46,470 nucleotides of DNA from Bacillus sp. FJAT-29814 (lineage in GTDB: Bacteria > Bacillota > Bacilli > Bacillales > Cytobacillaceae). Positions 35,491-43,516 of the stretch are shown piece after piece. The stretch is from NCBI RefSeq assembly GCF_001510715.1, contig NZ_LMTJ01000012.1:1-46470 (forward strand), read 5' to 3'. The notes under the pieces are model-generated. The model did no database searches. It saw nothing but the letters and a program-made list of their open reading frames with translations, and was not told the DNA's origin. How positions within the stretch are numbered: position 1 is the first letter of the stretch; the number at the start of each line of letters is the position of its first letter. The translations under genes were made by a program, and so were the position numbers.

Positions 35491-35520
35491 TCACCGAATG
35501 AATCTTTGTTACATAAGATG
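35491..35520 (+). promoter_or_regulatory. Sigma-K-type promoter for dpaAB
   Basis: TCACC (35491-35495) resembles the sigma-K -35 element and CATAAGATG (35512-35520) matches CATAnnnTA at all but the last defined base, with about 16 nt between them. In B. subtilis the dipicolinate synthase operon is transcribed by sigma-K in the mother cell, so the motif and gene agree. Confidence 0.6.
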
Positions 35521-35584
35521 TTGAAGTGAAAAGCTCAAAGAGAGATTGCAAAAGGATTCTTTAAAAAAGAAGGTGAATATTTTC

Positions 35585-36484
35585 ATGCTGACAGGGATGC
35601 AGATAGCCGTTATTGGTGGAGATGCCAGACAGCTGGAAATTATCCGAAAGTTAACCGAATTGGATGCAAGATTGTCATTAATCGGTTTTGAGCAGCTAGA
35701 CCACGCCTTCACCGGTGCAGTCAAGGAAAAGCTGGATGAGGTTGACTTTTCGAATATAGATGCAATGATTTTGCCAGTAGCAGGCACTAATTTAGAAGGG
35801 CAGGTTGAGACCATTTTCTCTAACGAGAAAGTAGTCCTAACAGAAGATATTCTTTCAAAGACGCCTGAACATTGTACGATTTATTCCGGAATTACCAATT
35901 CATATCTGGATGGAATCGTAAAGCAGTCCAAGAAAAAACTTGTCCAGTTGTTTGCGAGGGACGATGTGGCCATTTATAATTCCATCCCGACCGTGGAAGG
36001 AACAATTATGATGGCCATTCAGCATACCGACTTTACCATTCATGGCTCCAATGTGACTGTGCTTGGATTAGGCCGGTGCGGGATGAGCATAGCCAGGGCA
36101 TTTCATGCGCTCGGGGCAAAAGTAAAGGTCGGGGCAAGAAAAAGCGAGCATCTTGCCAGAATTACCGAAATGGGCTTAAAACCATTTCATTTGGATAATA
36201 CGGAAAAAGAGGTAACAGACACTGACATTTTAATAAATACAATCCCCCTTTTAATTGTCACTCCGGCAGTCATAGCAAAACTGCCGCCCCATACCCTTGT
36301 GATTGACATTGCCTCTAAACCTGGCGGTACTGATTTTCGGTATGCAGAGAAGCGGGGGATTAAAGCATTGCTTGCACCAAGCTTGCCAGGGATTGTCGCT
36401 CCTAAAACGGCCGGGCAGATTTTAGCCGATGTTCTTACACAATTGCTTAGGGAGTCCGGTCAAAATAGAAAGGGGAATGCATAA
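35585..36484 (+). CDS. dpaA: Dipicolinate synthase subunit A (SpoVFA)
   Basis: DpaA with DpaB makes dipicolinic acid from dihydrodipicolinate in the mother cell late in sporulation. The 299-residue protein starts MLTGMQIAVIGGDARQLEIIRKLTE, matching the family. ATG 35585 is 9 nt after AAGGTG; the frame is open back to 35546 without support. A nucleotide-binding Rossmann segment lies near residue 155 (VTVLGLGRCGMSIARAFHALGAKVKVGAR). LLAPSLPGIVAPKTAGQILADVL is conserved at the C-terminus. dpaB overlaps its stop by one base. Confidence 0.95.
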   Translation: MLTGMQIAVIGGDARQLEIIRKLTELDARLSLIGFEQLDHAFTGAVKEKLDEVDFSNIDAMILPVAGTNLEGQVETIFSNEKVVLTEDILSKTPEHCTIYSGITNSYLDGIVKQSKKKLVQLFARDDVAIYNSIPTVEGTIMMAIQHTDFTIHGSNVTVLGLGRCGMSIARAFHALGAKVKVGARKSEHLARITEMGLKPFHLDNTEKEVTDTDILINTIPLLIVTPAVIAKLPPHTLVIDIASKPGGTDFRYAEKRGIKALLAPSLPGIVAPKTAGQILADVLTQLLRESGQNRKGNA

Positions 36485-37083
36485 TGAGCTTAAATGGAAA
36501 AAGAATTGGATTTGGCCTAACCGGGTCCCATTGTACGTATGACGCTGTGTTTCCGGAAATTGAGAAACTGGTGCAAGCCGGTGCAGAGGTCGTTCCGATT
36601 GTCACATTTACCGTGAAAAATACCGAAACCCGATTTGGAAAAGGCGAGGACTGGGTTCAGCGGATTGAGGATCTAACAGGTAATAAGGTAATCGATTCGA
36701 TTGTCAAGGCGGAACCATTAGGGCCAAAAACGCCATTGGACTGCATGGTCATTGCTCCGATGACGGGTGTATCAATGAGCAAATTTGCCAATGCCATTAA
36801 TGACAGCCCTGTGTTAATGGCGGCCAAAGCGACGTTAAGAAACCAACAGCCGGTTGTACTTGGCATATCCACCAATGATGCTTTAGGGTTAAATGGCGTG
36901 AATTTGATGAGATTAATGGCCACCAAAAACATTTACTTTATCCCATATGGCCAGGATGACCCACTCAAGAAACCAAACTCGATGGTAGCAAGAATGACAT
37001 TGTTGATTCAAACCGTGGAAGCGGCATTGGAAGGAAGGCAGTTGCAGCCTGTTCTAGTCGAAAGATTTAAAGATGGAGATTAA
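36484..37083 (+). CDS. dpaB: Dipicolinate synthase subunit B (SpoVFB)
   Basis: This is the flavoprotein-like partner of DpaA. The 199-residue protein has the flavodoxin-like/HFCD fold: GKRIGFGLTGSHCTYDAVFPEIEKLVQAGAEVVPIVTFTV, DCMVIAPMTGVSMSKFANAINDSPVLMAAKATLRN and PVVLGISTNDALGLNGVNLMRLM. The start shares one base with the dpaA stop (TAATG), so the two are translationally coupled. The lysine-pathway genes asd-dapG-dapA, which supply its substrate, lie immediately downstream. Confidence 0.95.
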   Translation: MSLNGKRIGFGLTGSHCTYDAVFPEIEKLVQAGAEVVPIVTFTVKNTETRFGKGEDWVQRIEDLTGNKVIDSIVKAEPLGPKTPLDCMVIAPMTGVSMSKFANAINDSPVLMAAKATLRNQQPVVLGISTNDALGLNGVNLMRLMATKNIYFIPYGQDDPLKKPNSMVARMTLLIQTVEAALEGRQLQPVLVERFKDGD

Positions 37084-37107
37084 ATTCATTCCCCAATGTT
37101 TAAAAAA

Positions 37108-37233
37108 GGTTATTTCTTTCTAGGAATATGATAAAATAAAATAATCATTCATCAGTGGGTTATTTCCTTAACCCACTGATGAGGTTGACCAATAAACTAA
37201 TATTAAAACTGGAAGAAAAGCAGGAAATAACCC
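37108..37233 (+). promoter_or_regulatory. Candidate regulatory leader of asd with alternative pairings
   Basis: An extended -10 element TGATAAAAT (37129-37137) precedes a perfect 14-bp hairpin with arms TCATCAGTGGGTTA (37149-37162) and TAACCCACTGATGA (37169-37182). GGGTTATTTCC (37157-37167), covering the loop-side half of the left arm, is exactly complementary to GGAAATAACCC at 37223-37233, so the two pairings exclude each other. GGTTATTTC also occurs at 37108-37116, over the -35 position. No T tract follows the hairpin. This could be an RNA switch or a set of operator sites. Confidence 0.5.
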
Positions 37234-37261
37234 AGCCAGTGGATTTGAAAGGGGAACTAAA

Positions 37262-38311
37262 ATGAGTCAGCAAAACGGTTTTCACGTTGCCGTTGTTGGA
37301 GCAACAGGAGCGGTTGGACAACAGATGATCCAAACATTAATCAAAGAGAATTTCCCAATCGGAAAGCTTACTTTGCTTTCATCTGCCCGTTCTGCAGGGA
37401 AAACAATCAATATCAACGGTGAGGACCATATCGTTCAAGAAGCCAAGCCTGAGAGTTTTGAAGGAGTGCAAATCGCATTATTTTCAGCAGGAGGCAGTGT
37501 ATCAAAAGAACTTGCCCCAGAAGCCGTAAAACGAGGCGCCATCGTTGTGGACAACACAAGTGCGTTCCGAATGGGTACCGATATTCCTTTAGTAGTCCCT
37601 GAGGTAAATGAAGCCGACTTGCTTCAGCATAATGGGATTATTGCCAATCCAAATTGCTCTACAATCCAAATGGTTGTAGCGTTAGAACCGATTCGTCAAA
37701 GGTATGGCCTGAAAAAAATCATTGTTTCTACCTATCAGGCTGTTTCAGGTGCGGGTGCCGCCGCGGTCGAAGAATTGATGGAGCAAACCAAAGCAATTTT
37801 AAATAACGAGTCCTTTGAAACAAATATCCTTCCGGTAAAATCAGATAAAAAACATTATCAAATTGCTTTCAATGCGATTCCGCAAATTGATAAATTCGAA
37901 GAAAATGGTTATACATTTGAAGAAATGAAAATGATCAATGAAACAAAGAAAATTATGCATTCGCCAGATTTGCATGTTTCTGCAACCTGTGTTCGTCTCC
38001 CGGTTGCAGTTGGCCATTCTGAATCGGTGTACTTTGAAATTGAATCAGACAATGTGGATGCAGCCGAAATCAAAGAGCTGTTAAAGGATGCTCCAGGTGT
38101 GATTTTACAGGACGACCCTGAGAATCAGCTATATCCAATGCCAGCAGATTGTGTTGGGAAAAATGAGGTCTTCGTAGGCAGAATTAGAAATGATATCGAT
38201 GAACCACGAGGTTTTCATATGTGGGTAGTTTCCGACAACCTCCTCAAAGGAGCAGCCTGGAATTCAGTACAAATAGCGGAAAGATTAGTGAAATTAGGGT
38301 TAGTAAAATAA
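37262..38311 (+). CDS. asd: Aspartate-semialdehyde dehydrogenase
   Basis: Asd reduces aspartyl phosphate to aspartate semialdehyde, the shared precursor of lysine, diaminopimelate, threonine and methionine. The 349-residue protein has the NADP-binding VAVVGATGAVGQQMIQTL. Cys132 in IIANPNCSTIQM is the catalytic thiol. YQAVSGAGAAAVEEL and RVPVAVGHSE-like RLPVAVGHSESVYFE are conserved. GAAAGGGG lies upstream of the ATG. dapG starts 29 nt downstream, and together with dapA they form the diaminopimelate operon next to dipicolinate synthase. Confidence 0.97.
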   Translation: MSQQNGFHVAVVGATGAVGQQMIQTLIKENFPIGKLTLLSSARSAGKTININGEDHIVQEAKPESFEGVQIALFSAGGSVSKELAPEAVKRGAIVVDNTSAFRMGTDIPLVVPEVNEADLLQHNGIIANPNCSTIQMVVALEPIRQRYGLKKIIVSTYQAVSGAGAAAVEELMEQTKAILNNESFETNILPVKSDKKHYQIAFNAIPQIDKFEENGYTFEEMKMINETKKIMHSPDLHVSATCVRLPVAVGHSESVYFEIESDNVDAAEIKELLKDAPGVILQDDPENQLYPMPADCVGKNEVFVGRIRNDIDEPRGFHMWVVSDNLLKGAAWNSVQIAERLVKLGLVK

Positions 38312-38340
38312 AAGCCAAAAAGGCAGGTTTTGGTGTCACC

Positions 38341-39585
38341 ATGAAAATCATCGTACAAAAATTTGGCGGTACATCTGTTAAAGATGAAAAAGGCAGAATA
38401 CAAGCGCAAGGACATATCGAAAAGGCATTAGCTGACGGTTATAAAGTAGTCGTAGTTGTATCAGCTATGGGAAGAAGCGGCGACCCGTATGCAACAGATA
38501 CACTATTGTCTTTGATTGGCGGGAATGCAAGCCGACTCTCAAAACGGGAACATGACTTATTATTGTCCTGCGGCGAAGTGATTTCTAGTGTAGTGTTTAC
38601 AAATATGCTTGTGGAAAGCGGGATAAATGCAACAGCGTTAACCGGTTCGCAAGCAGGTTTCCGGACCAATAATGACCATACGAATGCAAAAATTATTGAA
38701 ATGAAATGCGACCGGCTGTTAAGGGAGCTCGAAAGCAATGATGTCGTAGTTGTGGCGGGCTTTCAAGGTTCAGCGAAAAACGGCGATGTGACCACCATTG
38801 GCCGCGGCGGCAGTGACACTTCGGCGGCAGCCCTTGGTGCAGCACTTAATGCCGAGTGGATTGATATTTTTACAGATGTGGAAGGTATTATGACAGCAGA
38901 TCCACGGATTGCTGAAAATGCCCGTCCGTTATCGGTTGTCACTTATACCGAAGTTTGCAATATGGCCTATCAGGGAGCGAAGGTTATTCATCCAAGGGCT
39001 GTTGAAATTGCGATGCAGGCAAAGGTTCCAATTCGTATTCGCTCAACCTATTCCGATTCTCTTGGAACACTGGTCACTTCCATCAGCAAACACAATCGGG
39101 GAAGCGACATTAAGGAACGTCTAGTAACTGGGATTGCTCATGTTTCCAATGTCACGCAAATTAAAGTGTTTGCGAAAAAAGAACAGTATTACTTGCAAGC
39201 TGAAGTGTTTAAAGCGATGGCCAATGAAAAAATCAGCGTTGATTTTATCAATATTTCACCAAATGGGGTCGTTTACACAGTTTCTGATGACATGACTGAC
39301 AAAGCGATCACCGTGTTAAATGAATTGGGACATGACCCCGTAGTGGAGCGTCACTGTGCAAAAGTTTCGGTTGTTGGTGCAGGAATAGCCGGTGTTCCGG
39401 GCGTCACTTCAAAAATTGTAACAGCTCTTTCCGATAAGGGAATCCGGATTTTGCAATCTGCAGACAGCCATACAACAATCTGGGTACTCGTGAAACAGGA
39501 TGATTTGGCAAAATCGGTTAATGCATTGCACGATGCTTTTCATTTAGAAGAAGAGTCGCTTGAGCTAAACGCAACTGATTTTTAA
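38341..39585 (+). CDS. dapG: Aspartokinase I (diaminopimelate-sensitive)
   Basis: Aspartokinase phosphorylates aspartate, the first step of the aspartate family pathway. The start is ATG 38341, giving MKIIVQKFGGTSVKDEKGR and 414 residues; the frame is open back into asd, but that extension is not family sequence. The kinase domain has KFGGTSV, ALTGSQAGF, TIGRGGSDTSAAALGAAL and the FTDVEGIMTADPR block. Two C-terminal ACT domains follow and should bind the feedback effector. In B. subtilis the orthologue is feedback-inhibited by diaminopimelate, inferred here by synteny. The ribosome binding site is weak, so coupling to asd is possible. Confidence 0.94.
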   Translation: MKIIVQKFGGTSVKDEKGRIQAQGHIEKALADGYKVVVVVSAMGRSGDPYATDTLLSLIGGNASRLSKREHDLLLSCGEVISSVVFTNMLVESGINATALTGSQAGFRTNNDHTNAKIIEMKCDRLLRELESNDVVVVAGFQGSAKNGDVTTIGRGGSDTSAAALGAALNAEWIDIFTDVEGIMTADPRIAENARPLSVVTYTEVCNMAYQGAKVIHPRAVEIAMQAKVPIRIRSTYSDSLGTLVTSISKHNRGSDIKERLVTGIAHVSNVTQIKVFAKKEQYYLQAEVFKAMANEKISVDFINISPNGVVYTVSDDMTDKAITVLNELGHDPVVERHCAKVSVVGAGIAGVPGVTSKIVTALSDKGIRILQSADSHTTIWVLVKQDDLAKSVNALHDAFHLEEESLELNATDF

Positions 39586-39646
39586 ACAGGCTAAGGAACA
39601 CGGGTTCCATTAATACATGCATCCGTTTTTGAAAGGAGTAAACAAA

Positions 39647-40519
39647 ATGGTTCATTTCGGGAGAGTAGCCACGGCGATGGTCACCCCTTTCGATAAAAAA
39701 GGGCATATTGACTTTGCCAAAACCACGAAGTTGGTCAATTATTTAATAGAAAATGGAACTGAGTCGCTTGTCGTAGCAGGAACCACTGGGGAATCACCGA
39801 CTCTATCAAAGGAAGAGAAGTTGGCATTATTTGATCATGTTGTGAAGGTTGTGAACAAAAGAATCCCCGTTATTGCCGGGACGGGCAGCAACAACACCTA
39901 CGCTTCAATCGAATTGACAAAAAAAGCGGAGCAGGTTGGTGTGGACGGCATTATGGTGGTGGCGCCATACTACAATAAACCTAATCAGGAAGGTCTTTAC
40001 CAGCATTTTAAGGCCATTGCCGAGTCCACATCTCTTCCTATCATGGTCTATAATATCCCAAGCAGATCGGTAGTTAATATTGTGCCTGAAACGATTATTC
40101 GGCTCTCGAAAATACCAAATATTGTGGCGGTAAAAGAAGCGAGTGGCGATCTAAATGGGATGACCCACATTATTGCCAACACGGCTGATGATTTTGTCCT
40201 CTACAGCGGTGATGATGCGGCCACGCTTCCAGTCCTTTCAATTGGCGGTACGGGAGTGGTATCTGTAGCTTCACATGTAATCGGAAATGAAATGCAGGAA
40301 ATGGTGAAGGCATTCTTTGATGGAGAAACGAAAAAAGCGGCAGCCTTGCACCAAAAGCTGCTGCCGATTATGGAAGGCCTATTTAAGGCACCAAGTCCGG
40401 CACCGGTTAAAACAGCCCTGCAATTAAAAGGGTTGGATGTAGGTTCTGTCAGACTGCCGCTTGTAGGATTGACAGAGCAGGAACGTGCAACTTTAGCATC
40501 AATTTTAAATACACTTTGA
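39647..40519 (+). CDS. dapA: 4-hydroxy-tetrahydrodipicolinate synthase
   Basis: DapA condenses pyruvate with aspartate semialdehyde, committing it to diaminopimelate and, in spores, dipicolinate. The start at ATG 39647 follows GAAAGGAG and gives 290 residues; an in-frame upstream ATG at 39617 lacks a ribosome binding site. Family motifs are VAGTTGESPTLS, GTGSNNT, VAPYYNKPNQEGLYQHF and VYNIPSR. The Schiff-base lysine is Lys163 in VAVKEASGDL. It ends the asd-dapG-dapA unit at a strong terminator. Confidence 0.97.
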   Translation: MVHFGRVATAMVTPFDKKGHIDFAKTTKLVNYLIENGTESLVVAGTTGESPTLSKEEKLALFDHVVKVVNKRIPVIAGTGSNNTYASIELTKKAEQVGVDGIMVVAPYYNKPNQEGLYQHFKAIAESTSLPIMVYNIPSRSVVNIVPETIIRLSKIPNIVAVKEASGDLNGMTHIIANTADDFVLYSGDDAATLPVLSIGGTGVVSVASHVIGNEMQEMVKAFFDGETKKAAALHQKLLPIMEGLFKAPSPAPVKTALQLKGLDVGSVRLPLVGLTEQERATLASILNTL

Positions 40520-40523
40520 TCAT

Positions 40524-40558
40524 AAGGAAACCAACTTCGGTTGGTTTTCTTTTTTTTG
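40524..40558 (+). terminator. Terminator after dapA
   Basis: AAGGAAACCAAC and its near-complement GTTGGTTTTCTT form a hairpin closed by TTCG, followed by a T run. Confidence 0.85.
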
Positions 40559-40559
40559 A

Positions 40560-40589
40560 TTGTAAAGATTTTCTTGTTTCAAGTATAAT
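40560..40589 (+). promoter_or_regulatory. Sigma-A promoter for rnjB
   Basis: TTGTAA (40560-40565) and a perfect TATAAT (40584-40589) are separated by 18 nt, just after the dapA terminator and 51 nt before rnjB. Confidence 0.7.
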
Positions 40590-40639
40590 AAACATAACTG
40601 ATTTCGATCGGCATAAACCAACTTAGGAGGAAACGGGTA

Positions 40640-42307
40640 GTGATAAAGAAAAAAAATCATTCCATTAAGTTTATATCGCTTGGTGGGATAGGGGAAACTG
40701 GAAAAAATATGTATCTTGTGGAAGTGGACAAGGACATATTGATAATAGATGCCGGCTTAATGTTCCCCGAGGAAGAGATGCTCGGCATTGATATGGTCAT
40801 TCCGGATATTACCTATTTAAAAGAAAATAAGGATCGGGTCAAGGCTATTTTTCTGACACATGGACATGAAGATCATATTGGCGCTCTTTCCTATGTATTG
40901 GGACTGACTGACGTCCCTGTTTATGGCACAAAATTGACGCTGGCGCTGGCGGGGGCAAAGCTAAAAGAACAAGACTATAACAAAAATGCAAACTTTATTG
41001 AAGTAGATTCAGATACGGTTGTTGAATTGGATTCGGTTAATGTGAGCTTTTTCCGAACCAACCATAGCATCCCCGATTCTGTGGGAGTTTGTGTGCATAC
41101 ATCCGAAGGGGTTATCGTTTATACCGGTGATTTTAAATTTGATCAGGCCGCCACAAAACTTTACAAGCCTGAAATCGGAAAAATGGCTGCGATTGGCGAG
41201 CAGGGGGTATTATGCCTGCTATCTGACAGTACTGAGGCTGAAAAACCAGGTTATACAACTTCTGAAGCCATTGTGGAACGCGAACTGTCCAATGCTTTCT
41301 ATAATGCACAAGGGAGAATTATCGCTGCCTGTTTTGCTTCAGACATAAACCGAATTCAGCATATCTTTGATGCCGCTGCTGAGCATAATCGAAAAGTGGC
41401 CGTCGTTGGCAAAAGCCTGGAGCGTATTTATCATATTGCTTTGGACCTCGGCTATTTGGAAGTGGCCGACGATTTAATTATTTCGGTAGAGGAGCTAAAG
41501 AATTTCTCGGATCGTGAAATTGTTGTCTTAATGACAGGTTCGCAAGGGGAACCGATTGAAGCGCTGCAAAAAATGGCGAAGCAGACACATAAATATGTGA
41601 ATATTCAACAGGGCGATACTGTCCTTATTGCGGCATCACCATTAAAAGGCAGCGAAGTATTTTTGTATAAAACGATCGATATGCTGTTCCGTGCAGGTGC
41701 CAATGTCGTTTCGGGCAAGCGGACCATCCATGTGACAAGCCATGGCAGTCAGGAAGAATTAAAGTTTATGATTAACCTAATGCAGCCCAAATTCTTTATT
41801 CCTGTCCACGGGGAGTACCGGATGCTAAAGGCACATCGAAAAATCGCATTGGAATGTGGCATCCCTGATGGAAATATCTGCATTCCGGACCGTGGGGACG
41901 TTGTTGAGTGGAAAGATGGACGCATTGCCATCACAGGAAAAGTACCTTCGGGCAATATTCTGATTGATGGCATTGGCGTTGGTGATGTTGGCAATATTGT
42001 CTTGCGCGACCGGAAACTCCTGTCACAGGACGGCATTTTGATTGTCGTGGTAACGCTGACTAGACAGGAAAAGAAAATTGCTGCAGGTCCGGAAATCATC
42101 TCCAGGGGTTTTGTCTATGTGCGTGAATCGGAAAAATTAATGGACGATTCGACAAAATTGGTCCGGGAAATAATTGACCGTAATATTGCAAAAGCCACAT
42201 TCGACTGGGCTAGCCTTAAACAGGAAATCAGAGATGATTTAAACCGCTATTTATATGAAAAAACAAAACGCAGACCTATGATTCTGCCGATTATTATGGA
42301 AATTTAA
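40640..42307 (+). CDS. rnjB: Ribonuclease J2
   Basis: RNase J enzymes are metallo-beta-lactamase/beta-CASP ribonucleases with 5'-3' exo- and endonuclease activity; J1 and J2 form a complex in Bacillus. The 555-residue length and the position between dapA and tepA identify it as J2. The metal motif is LTHGHEDHIGAL (His74, His76, Asp78, His79), intact here. FRTNHSIPDSVGV and VYTGDFKFD follow. The beta-CASP domain is in the middle (CFASDINRIQHIFDAA, GSQGEP) and HVTSHGSQEELKFMINLMQPKFFIPVHGEYRM closes the core. A GTG start has AGGAGG upstream. Confidence 0.92.
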   Translation: MIKKKNHSIKFISLGGIGETGKNMYLVEVDKDILIIDAGLMFPEEEMLGIDMVIPDITYLKENKDRVKAIFLTHGHEDHIGALSYVLGLTDVPVYGTKLTLALAGAKLKEQDYNKNANFIEVDSDTVVELDSVNVSFFRTNHSIPDSVGVCVHTSEGVIVYTGDFKFDQAATKLYKPEIGKMAAIGEQGVLCLLSDSTEAEKPGYTTSEAIVERELSNAFYNAQGRIIAACFASDINRIQHIFDAAAEHNRKVAVVGKSLERIYHIALDLGYLEVADDLIISVEELKNFSDREIVVLMTGSQGEPIEALQKMAKQTHKYVNIQQGDTVLIAASPLKGSEVFLYKTIDMLFRAGANVVSGKRTIHVTSHGSQEELKFMINLMQPKFFIPVHGEYRMLKAHRKIALECGIPDGNICIPDRGDVVEWKDGRIAITGKVPSGNILIDGIGVGDVGNIVLRDRKLLSQDGILIVVVTLTRQEKKIAAGPEIISRGFVYVRESEKLMDDSTKLVREIIDRNIAKATFDWASLKQEIRDDLNRYLYEKTKRRPMILPIIMEI

Positions 42308-42308
42308 C

Positions 42309-42340
42309 AAAGGCACTGGGGATTTCCCCGGTGCTTTTTT
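42309..42340 (+). terminator. Terminator after rnjB
   Basis: GGCACTGGGG and CCCCGGTGCT pair with one T-G wobble around a short loop, followed by a T run. Confidence 0.8.
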
Positions 42341-42400
42341 GCATGAATTTATCATGCCAGTAAATACTAACCTATATCATGTTTGAAAGGGAGTATTTGA

Positions 42401-43156
42401 ATGGACCGCGATTTATATAGATTCCAATCCAATAATCAAGAAGGCGGCGAGCCTCAAAAAGAGGAAAAACCTGCTTCCGGCTTAATTGAAAAAATCCAGC
42501 AGCTCGGACAAACAAATGTACCGCAGCTTTCGCCGGATTCGAAGATCCATTGTTTAACGATTATTGGTCAAATCGAGGGACACCTGGCCTTGCCGCCGCA
42601 AAACAAAACAACGAAATATGAACATCTTATTCCCCAGCTGGTGGCAATTGAGCAAAATCCGAACATCGAAGGATTACTGATCATCCTAAATACAGTTGGC
42701 GGTGATGTCGAGGCAGGCCTGGCCATCTCCGAGATGCTCGCCACTCTGTCAAAACCGACGGTATCGATTGTCCTAGGAGGCGGGCATTCTATTGGGGTGC
42801 CAATCGCTGTTTCTTGCGATTATTCTTTCATCGCCGAGACAGCGACCATGACCATTCACCCGATCAGGCTTACAGGCTTGGTAATTGGAGTGCCACAAAC
42901 CTTTGAATACATGGATAAAATGCAAGAGCGGGTCGTCAATTTCGTAACAAAACATTCAAAGATACCAGAAGAGACCTTTAAGGATTTAATGTTTGCAAAA
43001 GGAAATTTAACTAGAGATATTGGTACAAATGTGATCGGGGCAGATGCGGTAAAAGTTGGATTAATTGATGAAATCGGCGGGCTTGGGCAGGCCATGAAAA
43101 AATTAAATGAACTTATTGAGTTGAAAAGGGAAAATAAAGAGGGGTTGATTCAATGA
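42401..43156 (+). CDS. tepA: ClpP-fold serine protease-like protein TepA (YmfB)
   Basis: TepA is a ClpP/SppA-clan cytoplasmic protein first described as a translocation-enhancing factor in B. subtilis. The first 40 or so residues are polar and probably disordered (FQSNNQEGGEPQKEEK). The ClpP-like fold follows: GLLIILNTVGGDVEAGLAISEMLATLSKPTVSIVLGGGHSIGVPIAVSCDYSFI. Ser130 in GGHSIGV and His153 in MTIHPIRL are at the expected catalytic positions. Its 251 residues match the family. ylzJ overlaps its stop by 4 nt. Confidence 0.93.
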   Translation: MDRDLYRFQSNNQEGGEPQKEEKPASGLIEKIQQLGQTNVPQLSPDSKIHCLTIIGQIEGHLALPPQNKTTKYEHLIPQLVAIEQNPNIEGLLIILNTVGGDVEAGLAISEMLATLSKPTVSIVLGGGHSIGVPIAVSCDYSFIAETATMTIHPIRLTGLVIGVPQTFEYMDKMQERVVNFVTKHSKIPEETFKDLMFAKGNLTRDIGTNVIGADAVKVGLIDEIGGLGQAMKKLNELIELKRENKEGLIQ

Positions 43157-43389
43157 TTCTTTACACAATGATGCCACAGGAATTAATCTTCCCCTATGAA
43201 ACTGATTCTTTAGCTAACCAGCAGACGGTTTCCTATCAGGGCGTACCTCTATTGGTGGAAGCGGTCGATGGCCAGCATGCCCAAGTAATTCGGGTTTTAA
43301 GTAGTGACCCGCAGCATTTTTTAAATGAGCAGATTTGTCCTGGAACGAAAATTTCTTTTGCAAATCTTAATGGATATCAGGAAATCTGA
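43153..43389 (+). CDS. ylzJ: YlzJ-like small protein
   Basis: This 78-residue protein matches the YlzJ family found after tepA in Bacillus: MILYTMMPQELIFPYETDS, YQGVPLLVEAVDGQHAQVIRVLSSDPQHFLNEQICPGTKISF. The ATGA overlap with tepA implies coupled translation. No function is established and no membrane segment or metal motif is visible. Confidence 0.88.
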   Translation: MILYTMMPQELIFPYETDSLANQQTVSYQGVPLLVEAVDGQHAQVIRVLSSDPQHFLNEQICPGTKISFANLNGYQEI

Positions 43390-43399
43390 GAAAAAACTA

Positions 43400-43408
43400 T
43401 GGTATAAT
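43400..43408 (+). promoter_or_regulatory. Extended -10 promoter upstream of spoIIIE
   Basis: TGGTATAAT is a perfect extended -10 element; no -35 hexamer is evident. RNA would begin near 43415, only about 8 nt before a terminator-like hairpin. Confidence 0.55.
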
Positions 43409-43422
43409 GAGGGAAATGAGAC

Positions 43423-43460
43423 AAGAGCAGCCAATTAACAGGGCTGCTTCTTCCTTTTTA
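43423..43460 (+). terminator. Terminator-like hairpin between the promoter and spoIIIE
   Basis: AGCAGCC and GGCTGCT form a 7-bp stem with a 9-nt loop, followed by TCTTCCTTTTT. It may end the tepA-ylzJ transcript, or act as an attenuator in the spoIIIE leader because it lies downstream of the extended -10 at 43400-43408. Confidence 0.6.
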
Positions 43461-43516
43461 GATGGGCGCTTTACAGTAGGATTGCGACCAAATTGATTAA
43501 TAACCAAGGTGATTAA

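Noticed and set aside
38221..38340. N-terminal extension of dapG overlapping asd
   Set aside because: The added residues are an out-of-frame reading of the asd 3' end; aspartokinases begin MKIIVQKFGGTS.
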